In this document: positions 53,587 to 61,790 of the stretch, in pieces
Numbering within the stretch: the stretch's first letter is position 1
How the letters are laid out: the number at the start of each line of letters is the position of its first letter
Assembly (NCBI RefSeq): GCF_001613105.1
Contig: NZ_BDBS01000010.1
Location: 186,001-250,000, forward strand
Direction of reading: 5' to 3'
DNA from: Nocardia pseudobrasiliensis NBRC 108224
GTDB taxonomy: Bacteria > Actinomycetota > Actinomycetes > Mycobacteriales > Mycobacteriaceae
Length of the DNA stretch: 64,000 nucleotides
Notes under the pieces: model-generated
Seen by the model: only the letters and a program-made list of their open reading frames with translations
The model's database searches: none
What the model was told of the DNA's origin: nothing
Program-made: the position numbers and the translations under genes

Positions 53587-54537
53587 ATGAGTAGATCACC
53601 GGGTTTTCTGAAGCAGTTGGCCGCCATCGGTTTCGCCGCGGTGAGCGCCTTCGGCGCGGCGGGGGCGGCGGCCGCGCAGCCGTTGGAGGAGGTGGCGGCC
53701 GGGACCGAGAAGGTAGTGGTAATCGGGTTGGACGGCACCATGTTTCGCAAGATTCAGGAGGCCAAGGCGACCCGGCTGTTGCGGTTGGCGGGTGAGGGCA
53801 CGCTCGCGCAGCGGTCGATCGCCCCGCACATCACCATCTCCGGGCCGTCGTGGGCCAGTGTGCTGACCGGAGTCTGGGACACCAAACACGGTATCCGGGA
53901 CAACAATTTCACCGCCGCGCCGTTCGCCAAGTATCCGACCGTCTTCACCCGGCTGGAGAAGGCCAAGCCCGCCCTGGACACCCGATCGATCGCCACCTGG
54001 GATCGGATTCCGGTCATGAGCGGTAGCGGCTCGCCGCACGCCGATGTGAATATCGCGACTCGCAAGCCTCCGCTCGATCCGACCGAGCAGAAGATCGACG
54101 CCGCCACAACGGATCTCGATGTCGACGCGATCACCAACTCGGGTCCGGATCTGCTGTTCACTCATCTCGATCAGGTCGACACCGCGGGGCACGGTCACGG
54201 CGCGGCCTCCGAGGACTATCTCGACGCGGTGAGCCGCGTCGACGGTCTGGTCGGCCGGATCGTCGACGCCGTCGACGCTCGGGCGAAGGCGCATCCGCGG
54301 GAGCGCTGGAACATCATCGTCACCTGCGATCACGGTCACAAGCCGGGTGGCGGCCACGGCGGCCAATCCGCCGACGAGACAGCGAATTTCGTGATCGCGC
54401 GTGGTCCCGCCTTCCGGCACGGGGCGACCGATCGCACCGGTTCGCTCGTCGATGTCACGCCCACGATCCTCGATCTGCTCGGTGTGCCCGCCGATCCGGT
54501 CTTCGACGGAAAGTCACTGGTGGACAACAAGTCCTGA
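53587..54537 (+). CDS. secreted type I phosphodiesterase/nucleotide pyrophosphatase-like protein
   Basis: A 316-aa protein with a signal peptide (LAAIGFAAVSAFGAAGAAAAQ). It belongs to the alkaline phosphatase superfamily: metal Asp in VVVIGLDGTM, nucleophile Ser/Thr near APHITISGPSWASVLTG, second-metal His/Asp in THLDQVDTAGHGHG and CDHGHKPGGGHGG. It probably cleaves phosphodiesters or pyrophosphates outside the membrane. Convergent with the DUF1445 gene, three bases between stops. Confidence 0.88.
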   Translation: MSRSPGFLKQLAAIGFAAVSAFGAAGAAAAQPLEEVAAGTEKVVVIGLDGTMFRKIQEAKATRLLRLAGEGTLAQRSIAPHITISGPSWASVLTGVWDTKHGIRDNNFTAAPFAKYPTVFTRLEKAKPALDTRSIATWDRIPVMSGSGSPHADVNIATRKPPLDPTEQKIDAATTDLDVDAITNSGPDLLFTHLDQVDTAGHGHGAASEDYLDAVSRVDGLVGRIVDAVDARAKAHPRERWNIIVTCDHGHKPGGGHGGQSADETANFVIARGPAFRHGATDRTGSLVDVTPTILDLLGVPADPVFDGKSLVDNKS

Positions 54538-54540
54538 GTA

Positions 54541-55335
54541 TCAGGTCGGTGCGCTGCCGATATCGTCGGGCAGGTCGGTGACGAACATGTGGCCCGGTGC
54601 GTGGGTGATCGCCAGGGGTGGGGCGGATGCGGCGATCACGGCCTGTGGGGTGACCCCGCAGGCCCAGAACACCGGCGTCTCATCGGCTTCCGGTTCGATG
54701 GCGTCGCCGAAGTCGGGCCGCGTCAGATCGGCGATACCGAGCTCCGAGGGATCACCCGCGTGCAGCGGCGCGCCGTGGGCCAGCGGCAGTTCGGCGGTGA
54801 TGCGGCGGGCCGCGTCGATCTGATCGTCGCGGATCGGGCGCATCGATACCACCACCGGTCCGTGGAATCGCCCGGCCGGTGCGCAGCGCAGCGATGTAAC
54901 GAACATCGGGACATTGCGGCCCAACTCCTGATGCCGCAATCGAATTCCGGCGTCGAGCAGTCGCGCCTCGGCGGTGAAGCTGCAGCCGAGCAGGAAGGCG
55001 ACGGCGTCGTCGGGCCATATCGCGCGCACATCGGTCGGTTCGTCGGCCAGGCGGCCGTGCCGGTAGACGCGATAGCGGGGGATATCGGTCCGCAGGTCCG
55101 CGCCGGGTGCGGCGCGGCGCGGTTGGGGATCGCCGGGCGCGGTCTTCTCGATGAGCGGTAAGGGCCGCGGATTGTTCCGGCACAGCTGCTCGAACTCCCC
55201 GGCCGACTCGGCGGGCAGCACAACAAGATTCGCCTGGACGAATCCGAGGCCCATACCCGTGGTGGGCTCGGCCAGCGCGCCGGATCGGCACCGCAGTCGG
55301 ATCGCGTCGGGGCAGGACAGATCACCGCGTTCCAT
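54541..55335 (-). CDS. DUF1445 putative hydro-lyase (D-glutamate cyclase-like)
   Basis: A 264-aa protein from ATG 55335. The family pattern is clear: TTGMGLGFVQANLVVLPAESAGEFEQLCRNNPRPLPLI, DIPRYRVYRHGRL, FLLGCSFTAEARLLDAGIRLRHQELGRNVPMF and the C-terminal CGVTPQAVIAAS...ITHAPGHMFVTD. Relatives include mammalian D-glutamate cyclase (DGLUCY N-terminal domain). The substrate in bacteria is not settled. It is divergent from the VOC operon, the two operators lying between. Confidence 0.9.
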   Translation of the reverse strand: MERGDLSCPDAIRLRCRSGALAEPTTGMGLGFVQANLVVLPAESAGEFEQLCRNNPRPLPLIEKTAPGDPQPRRAAPGADLRTDIPRYRVYRHGRLADEPTDVRAIWPDDAVAFLLGCSFTAEARLLDAGIRLRHQELGRNVPMFVTSLRCAPAGRFHGPVVVSMRPIRDDQIDAARRITAELPLAHGAPLHAGDPSELGIADLTRPDFGDAIEPEADETPVFWACGVTPQAVIAASAPPLAITHAPGHMFVTDLPDDIGSAPT

Positions 55336-55367
55336 GAACCGATGGTATCGACCCCAACCTTCATTAG

Positions 55368-55415
55368 GTAGGAATATTCCTACGGTTGACATGTAGGAGT
55401 ATTCCTACCTATAGT
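55368..55415 (+). promoter_or_regulatory. promoter with two palindromic operators before the VOC operon
   Basis: Operator 1 is GTAGGAATATTCCTAC (55368-55383), a perfect palindrome. Operator 2 is GTAGGAGTATTCCTAC (55393-55408), one base different and 25 bp from it centre-to-centre. A promoter of near-consensus form spans operator 2: TTGACA (55386-55391), 18 bases, TATAGT (55410-55415). A repressor would sit exactly in the -35/-10 spacer. The start codon is at 55423, so the transcript is nearly leaderless. The ArsR protein 900 bp downstream is the nearest candidate regulator. Confidence 0.85.
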
Positions 55416-55422
55416 CGCGGTC

Positions 55423-55794
55423 ATGACGATTTCTCAGATCGGCAAGATCACGGCATTCGTATCCGACCAGGACCGGGCCAGGAAGTTTTATACCGAGGTG
55501 CTCGGATTCGCGGTCCGCACCGACGCCGTGTTCGGAGACAACCGGTGGCTCGAGGTGGCGCCGGGGGAGGCGGGCGCCTCGATCATCCTGCACATCCCGT
55601 TCCCGGGGGCGAGTGCTGGAACGCTGGCGGGCGTCATGCTCGACAGTCCGGATATCGATGCGGTCGTGACCCGGCTGCGCGAAGCGGGAGCCGAGGTCGA
55701 CGGGCCGACCGAACTGCCCTGGGGACGCCAGGCCACCTTCGCGGATCCCGACGGCAACTCCTTCGTGCTGGCCGCCACGGATTCGGCGCGGTGA
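55423..55794 (+). CDS. VOC-family (glyoxalase/bleomycin-resistance-fold) protein
   Basis: A 123-aa single VOC domain. Two beta-alpha-beta-beta-beta halves are visible (ITAFVSDQDRARKFYTEVLGF; LAGVMLDSPDIDAVVTRLREAGAEV ... ATFADPDGNSFVLAAT). It starts with ATG eight bases after the -10 element. It is the first gene of the operon controlled by the two operators; function unknown, perhaps binding or detoxifying a small hydrophobic compound. Confidence 0.9.
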   Translation: MTISQIGKITAFVSDQDRARKFYTEVLGFAVRTDAVFGDNRWLEVAPGEAGASIILHIPFPGASAGTLAGVMLDSPDIDAVVTRLREAGAEVDGPTELPWGRQATFADPDGNSFVLAATDSAR

Positions 55795-55797
55795 CAA

Positions 55798-56268
55798 TGC
55801 TTTTCGAGGCGCACGGTATCGCCGAGCTATTCGGGGACACCATGGCGTCGGACAGGTTGGAATTGTCGGCCGAGCGGGGAAGATTGCTGACGACTCGGGG
55901 CGCGAGGGCGCGGGACAAGACCACTCTCGTACATATGCTGGCCACTCTGACCCGGCCGGGTGCGGGCGCGTTGCGCGTGCCCGGCCACGAGTCGTGCGAC
56001 AGGCCGCCGCGGTGCCGTTCGATCGGGTCGGCCGGACAGCACGCCCTGGTGGGAATTTTGTTCACCGGGACCGAGAATCCGGAGATGATCGCGGTGCCGT
56101 CGGAGTCACGGCCGCCGAGGGCTCGGTGGCTTCGGACATTCCGGCGGGTGTTACGTCGCGGCGGCGCTGGCCTGGTGTTTCGATATTCTCGTGCTCGTCG
56201 TCGCGGTCGCCGTGCTGCTGTTCCGGCGGCGCTGGGCGGACGAAACGAGGGACCGGAGGAACGACGGT
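55798..56268 (+). pseudogene. decayed drug-ABC exporter (DrrA start joined to DrrB end)
   Basis: From 55798 one frame reads like the start of a daunorubicin-resistance ABC ATPase (EAHGIAELFGDTMASDRLELSAERGRLL, TTLVHMLATLTRPGAG, SIGSAGQHALV), but its Walker A site is lost (ARARDKTT instead of GPNGAGKTT) and it breaks off at about 56100. From about 56150 another frame gives GCYVAAALAWCFDILVLVVAVAV then LLFRRRW, the C-terminal helix of an ABC-2 permease. The C-terminal ATPase half and the permease front are gone, so a large deletion removed the middle of a drrA-drrB pair. Confidence 0.7.
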
Positions 56269-56269
56269 A

Positions 56270-56635
56270 ATGCCACATCGCGTGAAATCCAGCAGTGCCG
56301 ATCTGGTGTTCGGCGCGCTCGCCAATCCCACCCGGCGCGAAATTCTCGATCTGCTGCTCGACGGGGAGCAGACCGTGCAGGCGATCGCCGAGCGGTTCGA
56401 TATGGCCCGCCCGAGCGTGTCGGAACATCTGAAGGTGTTGCGCGACTGCGGTTTGGTCGAGGAGGACAAGCGCGGGCGCTACCGGTTCTATCGAGTGGAG
56501 CCACAACCGTTGCACGAGTTGCAGACCTGGCTCGATCCGTTCGAGCGATTCTGGCGGGCCAGACTGCGTGACCTGGGCGAGGTGCTCGACACCCTGCCCG
56601 ACGATCCCGACGACAGAACGGAATCCGTGCGGTGA
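56270..56635 (+). CDS. ArsR-family transcriptional regulator
   Basis: A 121-aa winged-helix protein from ATG 56270 with GGAGGA ten bases upstream. The helix-turn-helix is TVQAIAERFDMARPSVSEHLKVLRDCGLVEEDKRGRYRFYRVEP, without the Cys/His metal motifs of CzrA or ArsR. It belongs to the YgaV/SoxR-type ArsR regulators paired with AHSA1 proteins. It is likely to act on the operators upstream of the VOC gene, but this is inference. Its stop overlaps the next start by four bases. Confidence 0.9.
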   Translation: MPHRVKSSSADLVFGALANPTRREILDLLLDGEQTVQAIAERFDMARPSVSEHLKVLRDCGLVEEDKRGRYRFYRVEPQPLHELQTWLDPFERFWRARLRDLGEVLDTLPDDPDDRTESVR

Positions 56636-57075
56636 CCGACGATTCGACCACCATCGAGTTGGACCAGTTCTATCCGCACCCGCCCCGCAAGGTCTGGCGG
56701 GCGCTGACCACACCGGAACTGATGGTCCGCTGGATGATGCGCCCCACGGGCTTCGAGCCGGTGGCGGGCAATATCTTCCACATGCGCGGGCGCGCGATCC
56801 CACAGACCGGCTTCTCCGGCGAAATCCGCTGCGAGGTCCTGGAAGCCATCGCCCCGAAACGCCTCAGCCTCAGCTGGAACGACGCCCACGCCGAAACCGA
56901 TACGGGCTGGGTGGTCACCTGGGAACTGCATCCCGAGGGCACGGGAACCCGAATCCTGTTCACCCACACCGGCTTCGACCCCGACGACCCCACCGCCCAA
57001 CTGTCCCGCCAGATCATGAGCGGCGGCTGGCCGAGCATGCTCGCCCGCCTGGAGGCCGCCCTCGAGGACCAGTAG
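56632..57075 (+). CDS. AHSA1/SRPBCC-family protein
   Basis: A 147-aa protein, GTG start overlapping the arsR stop (GTGA). The START/Bet v1-like pattern is YPHPPRKVWRALTTPELMVRWMM, RGEIRCEVL-type strand (GFSGEIRCEVLEAIAPKRLSLSW) and GTRILFTHTGFDPDDP. ArsR-AHSA1 pairs are a very common two-gene unit in Actinobacteria, in which AHSA1 probably binds a hydrophobic ligand. Function unknown. Confidence 0.9.
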   Translation: MTDDSTTIELDQFYPHPPRKVWRALTTPELMVRWMMRPTGFEPVAGNIFHMRGRAIPQTGFSGEIRCEVLEAIAPKRLSLSWNDAHAETDTGWVVTWELHPEGTGTRILFTHTGFDPDDPTAQLSRQIMSGGWPSMLARLEAALEDQ

Positions 57076-57209
57076 CCGTCCGATACGCCCGCTGCCCGAA
57101 CTCCGGCCGCACACAACCACGACCTGCAGGTGCCCCACCCGACGGCCTGGCCTGGGCATCGGAAGTCCAGGACATGCCTTCCGCACACGGGGGCGACCGT
57201 TACCTCGAC

Positions 57210-57398
57210 CGGTTATGCGGGGGCCGTGGCGCGCGGTTATGTGGGGGCCGTGGTGGGTGGATATGCGGGGCCGGGTAGGGCGGACGTGTGAGGGCCTCGG
57301 TGGGCGGTTACGTGGGGCCGTGGTGGGGTGGGTGTGCGGGGGCTTTGGCGGGGCGGATCGTGAGGGCATTGTGGGATGGATATGCGATGGCCCCGAAG
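57210..57398. repeat. 24-bp G-rich tandem repeat (about eight copies)
   Basis: Units start at 57210, 57234, 57258, 57281, 57305, 57329, 57353 and 57377; lengths are 24 bp except the third (23) and the last (22). Consensus is near CGGTTATGTGGGGGCCGTGG plus TGGG. No gene uses it. The G-runs on the plus strand could form G-quadruplexes. The last unit runs into the left arm of the terminator hairpin. Confidence 0.85.
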
Positions 57399-57416
57399 TG
57401 TTTCTTCGGGGCCATC
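57386..57416. terminator. perfect 13-bp hairpin between convergent genes
   Basis: GATGGCCCCGAAG (57386-57398), loop TGTTT, CTTCGGGGCCATC (57404-57416). It lies between the AHSA1 gene on the plus strand and the Gly/Gln-rich protein gene on the minus strand, a plausible bidirectional terminator. Confidence 0.75.
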
Positions 57417-57460
57417 GGCGACCTGGGGAGGTCGGGGGTGCTCAGTGGGTTATCAGGTTC

Positions 57461-58285
57461 TCACTGATGGGGGATGGTGTTAGGGGGCAGTAGTCCGCCT
57501 AGCGGGTTGGGATCCGCAGCGGGTGCCTTTTCTCCTTCCTTGCCCTTCTCCTCCCCTTCCTTCTTGGGCTTCTCCGTGCCTTCCTTGCCCTTTTCGCCGC
57601 CCGGCTTCCCCTCGGACTGCGGGTCGGCCTTACCCTTCTCGCCCTTGGCATTGGGGTCGGGCTTCTTGCCATCCTTATCGGCTCCGTCGCCGGCGGCGCC
57701 TTCCTCGCTGTCGGGGCCGCGCTGGCCCATCAGCATGCCGCCGAGGCCGGGAACCAGGCCCTCCAGGGTGGCTCCGGGGCCCTGCCCGAGTTTGCCGAGT
57801 GTGCCGGTCGGGTCATTGGCGCCGAGGCCGTTCTGGCCACCGAGCATGCCGCCGAGGCCCTGCTGGCCTTGCTGACCCTGCTGGCCCTGGAGGGGATTGA
57901 AGCCTTGGGTCTGGCCCTGCTGGCCTAAGCCGCCTTGCTGGCCGCCCTGTTGGCCTTGCTGACCGAGCATGCCGCCGAGGCCCTGTTGGCCGCCTTGCTG
58001 GCCCTGCTGGCCGAGCATGCCGCCTTGCTGGCCGCCCTGCTGCCCGCCCCCGCCGCCCCAGCCGCCTTGCTGGCCGCCCTGCTGGCTGGCGCCACCGCCC
58101 ATTCCGCCCTGACCGTTGCTCGGGGCGCCGCCACCGGTTCCGGTACCGGTTGTGCCCGAATTAGCAGTTCCGTTGCTGGAAGGAGGATCCGCGACCGCAG
58201 GAGATGCGGCCACCACAGACAAAAGACCGGCCGATACTGCTGCGACCGTCCACTTCAGGATTCGCGACGTTCGGTATGTGGTCAT
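57461..58285 (-). CDS. Gly/Gln-rich low-complexity secreted protein
   Basis: A 274-aa protein from ATG 58285. A signal peptide ends VVAASPAVA before DPPSSNG. The central 110 residues are repeats of QQGGQQGG and GGMLGQQGQQGGQQG; the last 80 are Lys/Glu/Gly-rich (KPGGEKGKEGTEKPKKEGEEKG) and end GGLLPPNTIPHQ. It has no catalytic motif. The coding repeats should be prone to slippage. Likely a cell-surface or secreted, intrinsically disordered protein. Unknown function. Confidence 0.8.
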   Translation of the reverse strand: MTTYRTSRILKWTVAAVSAGLLSVVAASPAVADPPSSNGTANSGTTGTGTGGGAPSNGQGGMGGGASQQGGQQGGWGGGGGQQGGQQGGMLGQQGQQGGQQGLGGMLGQQGQQGGQQGGLGQQGQTQGFNPLQGQQGQQGQQGLGGMLGGQNGLGANDPTGTLGKLGQGPGATLEGLVPGLGGMLMGQRGPDSEEGAAGDGADKDGKKPDPNAKGEKGKADPQSEGKPGGEKGKEGTEKPKKEGEEKGKEGEKAPAADPNPLGGLLPPNTIPHQ

Positions 58286-58435
58286 TACCACATTAAATAA
58301 CGACCTGACGGTTTGAAGTGGACGTTTGGGAAAATCAGCGTGTCTGACATCCGGGCGTGTCGATAATAGCTGGTAGATAGCTGTTTGTCAGCAGCAAACG
58401 CACGAAGGGGACATAGCAAACATTTTGGATACAAC

Positions 58436-58497
58436 AACGCCGGCCGGTTCGCGCTCTGGCCCGCGAGGGGACGGGCGCGCGGCCGCCGGCCGGCGTT
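58436..58497. terminator. 12-bp inverted repeat after sigB
   Basis: AACGCCGGCCGG (58436-58447) and CCGGCCGGCGTT (58486-58497) are perfect complements separated by 38 bases. They lie about 70 bp after the sigB stop on the minus strand and before the Gly/Gln-rich gene. The long loop makes this less certain as a terminator. Confidence 0.45.
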
Positions 58498-58566
58498 CGG
58501 GGTGATCACCCGACATGACCACCACGAGGTGCTGGGCCGGATTCCGGACGGCCCAGCGTCTGGGGG

Positions 58567-59535
58567 TCAGCTGGCGTAGGCCCGCAGGCGGTCGGCCCGC
58601 TCACCCTTGCGCAGCTTGGACATGACCTCACGCTCGATCTGGCGCACCCGCTCGCGGGACAGACCGAACAGCTTGCCGATCTGATCCAGCGTGCGCGGCT
58701 GACCATCGTCGAGGCCGAAGCGCAGCCGGATGACCTGCTGCTCGCGCTCGTCGAGGGTGGCCAGCACGCTGCGGACGTCACGGTGCATGAGTCCAGCGAT
58801 GACCGCGCTCTCGGCGGAGGTGGCCTCGGAGTCCTCGATGAAGTCGCCGAGCGGGGCCTCTTCGTCGTTGCCGACCGGCATATCCAGGCTTACCGGGTCG
58901 CGGCTGTGGTCGAGCAGATCGGCGATCTTGTCGACGGCGATGCCGGACTCGCGGGCCAGTTCCTCGTCGGTGGCCTCGCGACCGAGCTGCTGATGCAGTT
59001 CGCGCTTGATCCGGGCGAGCTTGTTGACCTGCTCCACCAGATGGACGGGGAGCCGGATCGTGCGGCTCTGATCGGCCATGCCGCGGGTGATGGCCTGACG
59101 AATCCACCAGGTGGCGTAGGTCGAGAACTTGAAGCCCTTGGTGTAGTCGAACTTCTCCATCGCGCGGATCAGGCCGAGATTGCCCTCCTGGATGAGGTCG
59201 AGCAACGGCATGCCGCGGCCGGTGTAGCGCTTGGCGAGCGAAACCACCAGGCGCAGGTTGGCCTCGAGCAGATGCTGACGCGCGGCCTGACCGTCGCGGA
59301 CGAGAATCGCCAGATCCCGTTTGCGACTGGCGGACAATCGCTTACCGGTCTCCAACAGGTGTTGAGCGTAGAGGCCCGCCTCGATGCGCTTGGCCAACTC
59401 GACCTCGTCGGCGGCCGTGAGCAGCGCCGTCTTACCGATCCCGTTCAGGTACACGCGTACCAGGTCGGCGGCGGGGCTCTGGGCGTCGAGGTCCGAATCG
59501 CTGGCGCGCACTCCAGTGGTGGCGGGGCTTGTCAT
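58567..59535 (-). CDS. sigB: RNA polymerase sigma factor SigB (sigma-70 group 2)
   Basis: A 322-aa sigma factor. Region 1.2 starts [25 protein letters not shown], region 2 contains [56 protein letters not shown] and region 4 ends [21 protein letters not shown]. It lacks the long region 1.1 of SigA, so it is the SigB-type stress factor of Mycobacteriales. An ECF-type promoter lies 36 bp upstream. ATG with CAGGAGG five bases before. Confidence 0.96.
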   Translation of the reverse strand: MTSPATTGVRASDSDLDAQSPAADLVRVYLNGIGKTALLTAADEVELAKRIEAGLYAQHLLETGKRLSASRKRDLAILVRDGQAARQHLLEANLRLVVSLAKRYTGRGMPLLDLIQEGNLGLIRAMEKFDYTKGFKFSTYATWWIRQAITRGMADQSRTIRLPVHLVEQVNKLARIKRELHQQLGREATDEELARESGIAVDKIADLLDHSRDPVSLDMPVGNDEEAPLGDFIEDSEATSAESAVIAGLMHRDVRSVLATLDEREQQVIRLRFGLDDGQPRTLDQIGKLFGLSRERVRQIEREVMSKLRKGERADRLRAYAS

Positions 59536-59570
59536 GACTTGCCTCCTGTCGGTGGTGTCTCACTCCGAAC

Positions 59571-59596
59571 AACGGACCCGACACTGGGAAAGTTCC
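59571..59596 (-). promoter_or_regulatory. ECF-type promoter of sigB
   Basis: On the minus strand GGAAC (59592-59596), 17 bases, CGTT (59571-59574) fit the SigE/SigH consensus. SigB of M. tuberculosis is driven by SigE/SigH in this way, so sigB here likely responds to envelope and oxidative stress. Confidence 0.8.
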
Positions 59597-59798
59597 CCGC
59601 CCCGGTCCCGGTAAACCGCGCTGAACTGCGGTTTTCATTACCCACATCTGAGAAGTTCCTAAGAAGGAACCTCGTGGGGAACGAGTGCACCCGGCGTTGC
59701 CGAGCGGCGACCCGGCGGGGATCAATCCGTGACTGTGTGCACCGTTGTTCCGATGAGGCCTACCCGGAGGGCGAGAAGGTAAGCCCCTCGGATCGAGA

Positions 59799-61325
59799 TC
59801 ACACAGTGCCGACCGGATGGATCAGCCCGTGTCGTACCAACCCGGTAACCACCGAGAGCGCGGCCGACCGGAACTCCGGGGTGGCCGTCGTGCCGGTGTG
59901 GCCGATCGCGAGCAGATCGACCAGTTCTTCCAACGGCAGGCCGTCGGCGCGCATTCCCGCGAGCAGGGCCGCGGTGCTGTCATCGATCTCGTGCTGCCAG
60001 CGCGGTCCGTCACCGCGATGCACCCGGACCACCCGCTGCTCCCAGCCGTCCTCGCAGGGCAGTGACACCCGCTCGAGCGCGGTGGCCGCGTCGACTTCGA
60101 AACGTGAAGTCCAAGCGAGATTCTCCGCGGCGGTGACCGCGCGCAACCAGGCCGAGCGCTCGAAGTAACGGGTCGCCTCGTCGCCCAGCGGATCGTCGAA
60201 GGCGTGGGTCAGATCCTCCGCGAGCAGTTCGGTGGGCCCATCGATCGCGCGCAGATAGACGAAGCCGAAGCCGATGCCCTCGACCTCGGCCGCGGCGAGC
60301 GCGTCGAGCCACTGTTCGGCGCGCCGCTGCGCCTCGGGATCGCGCGGATCGAGTCCGGCGTCGCGCAGCCAGGTTCCGACGTACAGGGCCGGATCGGCGA
60401 TATCGCGCTGCACGATCCACGCATCGATGCCGTGATCGGGCAGCCACGACGACACCCGGCCCCGCCAGTCCTCGCCCTCGACATGAACCCAGGCCGCCAG
60501 CATGGCCGCGGTGCCGCCGGGGGCGAGCAGTTCGGGCGCCTGCCCGATGACCAGTTCGCTCGCGCCGTCCAGGGCCAGGCCGGAATCGCGGTAGGTGTGT
60601 TCGATGCGGGCCGGGCCGACCACGAACGGGGGATTGGCGACCACCTGATCGAATCGCCGCTCGGCCACCGGCTCGAACCAGGAGCCCTCGCGCAGTTCGA
60701 TATCCAATCCGTTGAGCGCGGCATTGGCCTCGGCCAGCCACAGCGCGCGGTGGCTGATATCGGTTCCGGTGACCGTCGTCGCATAGGACGCGGCATGTAC
60801 GGCCTGTACGCCGCAGCCGGTGCCGAGATCGAGAACGGAACCAACCGGTCGGGTCGGCGTGGCGCGCAGCAGCGACAGCGACGCGTGGCCGACTCCCAGC
60901 ACATGATCGGCGCCGAGGGTGCGGCGACGCATCGAATCGTCGAGATCCGACAGCATCCAGCGCGTGCCGGCGCCCAGATCCATCGGCCGCAGATCCAACG
61001 CGGCCCGCACCTGCGCGCCGTCGCGCGCGAGCAGTCCGGCCGCGACCGCGCGATCGATACCCACCGGTGCGAGCGCCGCGGCCACCTCGTTTTCCGGCAG
61101 CGCGTCGCCGAGGAGCAGCAGCCGGATCAGCGTGCCCAATTCCCCCGCGCCCTGGGCGACTCGGCGCACCGGAACCGGTTCGGACCGGCCGAGCGCGGCG
61201 TGGACGTCGTCACCGAGCGCCTCGAGTAGCGAATCGGCGTCGTAGCGCACCCGGGTCAGCGCGGCGCGCAGGTCGGGGGCGAGTGCGGCGAGCTCGGAGA
61301 CGGTCGTCGTTCGGTTCGTCGGCAT
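59799..61325 (-). CDS. class I methyltransferase with DUF7059-like N-terminus
   Basis: A 508-aa protein from ATG 61325 (MPTNRTTTVSELAALAPDLRAAL). Residues 1-150 form an N-terminal winged-helix-like region, the SAM-binding fold follows (VLDLGTGCGVQAVHAA, TDISHRALWLAEANAALNG), the HemK-type NPPFVVG motif is present (about 230), and a 200-residue C-terminal extension follows. NPPF indicates N-methylation of an amide or adenine. Substrate unknown; probably a protein or RNA. It is 263 bp upstream of sigB on the same strand. Confidence 0.85.
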   Translation of the reverse strand: MPTNRTTTVSELAALAPDLRAALTRVRYDADSLLEALGDDVHAALGRSEPVPVRRVAQGAGELGTLIRLLLLGDALPENEVAAALAPVGIDRAVAAGLLARDGAQVRAALDLRPMDLGAGTRWMLSDLDDSMRRRTLGADHVLGVGHASLSLLRATPTRPVGSVLDLGTGCGVQAVHAASYATTVTGTDISHRALWLAEANAALNGLDIELREGSWFEPVAERRFDQVVANPPFVVGPARIEHTYRDSGLALDGASELVIGQAPELLAPGGTAAMLAAWVHVEGEDWRGRVSSWLPDHGIDAWIVQRDIADPALYVGTWLRDAGLDPRDPEAQRRAEQWLDALAAAEVEGIGFGFVYLRAIDGPTELLAEDLTHAFDDPLGDEATRYFERSAWLRAVTAAENLAWTSRFEVDAATALERVSLPCEDGWEQRVVRVHRGDGPRWQHEIDDSTAALLAGMRADGLPLEELVDLLAIGHTGTTATPEFRSAALSVVTGLVRHGLIHPVGTV

Positions 61326-61451
61326 AGCTGCGAACTCTGCCACCGCAACCGCCGGGCATCCCGCGCGGGTCCCGCCCTGGGACAACGGCATTCGCCGGGT
61401 GAAATGTCGCTTTCCTTGATATTGTGACCGGGCTCACGAGGAGGTAGCAGG

Positions 61452-61790
61452 TTGACAACAGAACAGCATGTCGGAGAGCCGGCGGAGGAGTGGGCTCGGA
61501 CCTATGACAGTCCCGAGTTCCAAAGCCTGCGAAAGCGTTTCCGGCGCTTCGTGTTTCCGATGACCGTGCTGTTCCTGGCCTGGTACGCCTTATACGTGCT
61601 GCTGGCCGACTACGCGCACGAGTTCATGTCCGCGAAGGTGGCGGGCAATATCACCGTCGGACTGGTTTTCGGTCTGCTGCAATTCGTTTCGACATTCGTC
61701 ATCACCTGGCTGTATGTGCGCTACGCCGATCGGGAACTGGATCCCATCGCCGATGAGCTGCGCGCGCGGGTGGAAGGGACCGACCGATGA
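61452..61790 (+). CDS. DUF485 membrane protein (YjcH-like)
   Basis: A 112-aa protein with a TTG start and a good GAGGTAGCAGG upstream. Two membrane helices (FPMTVLFLAWYALYVLLADY; VGLVFGLLQFVSTFVITWLYVRYADRE) match DUF485 proteins, partners of ActP acetate permeases (yjcH-actP in E. coli). Its stop overlaps the next start (ATGA), the usual coupling. Confidence 0.93.
   Translation: MTTEQHVGEPAEEWARTYDSPEFQSLRKRFRRFVFPMTVLFLAWYALYVLLADYAHEFMSAKVAGNITVGLVFGLLQFVSTFVITWLYVRYADRELDPIADELRARVEGTDR

Noticed and set aside
57210..57398. Possible CRISPR or coding repeat
   Set aside because: 24-bp units without spacers, and no frame with a start, ribosome site and sensible protein.
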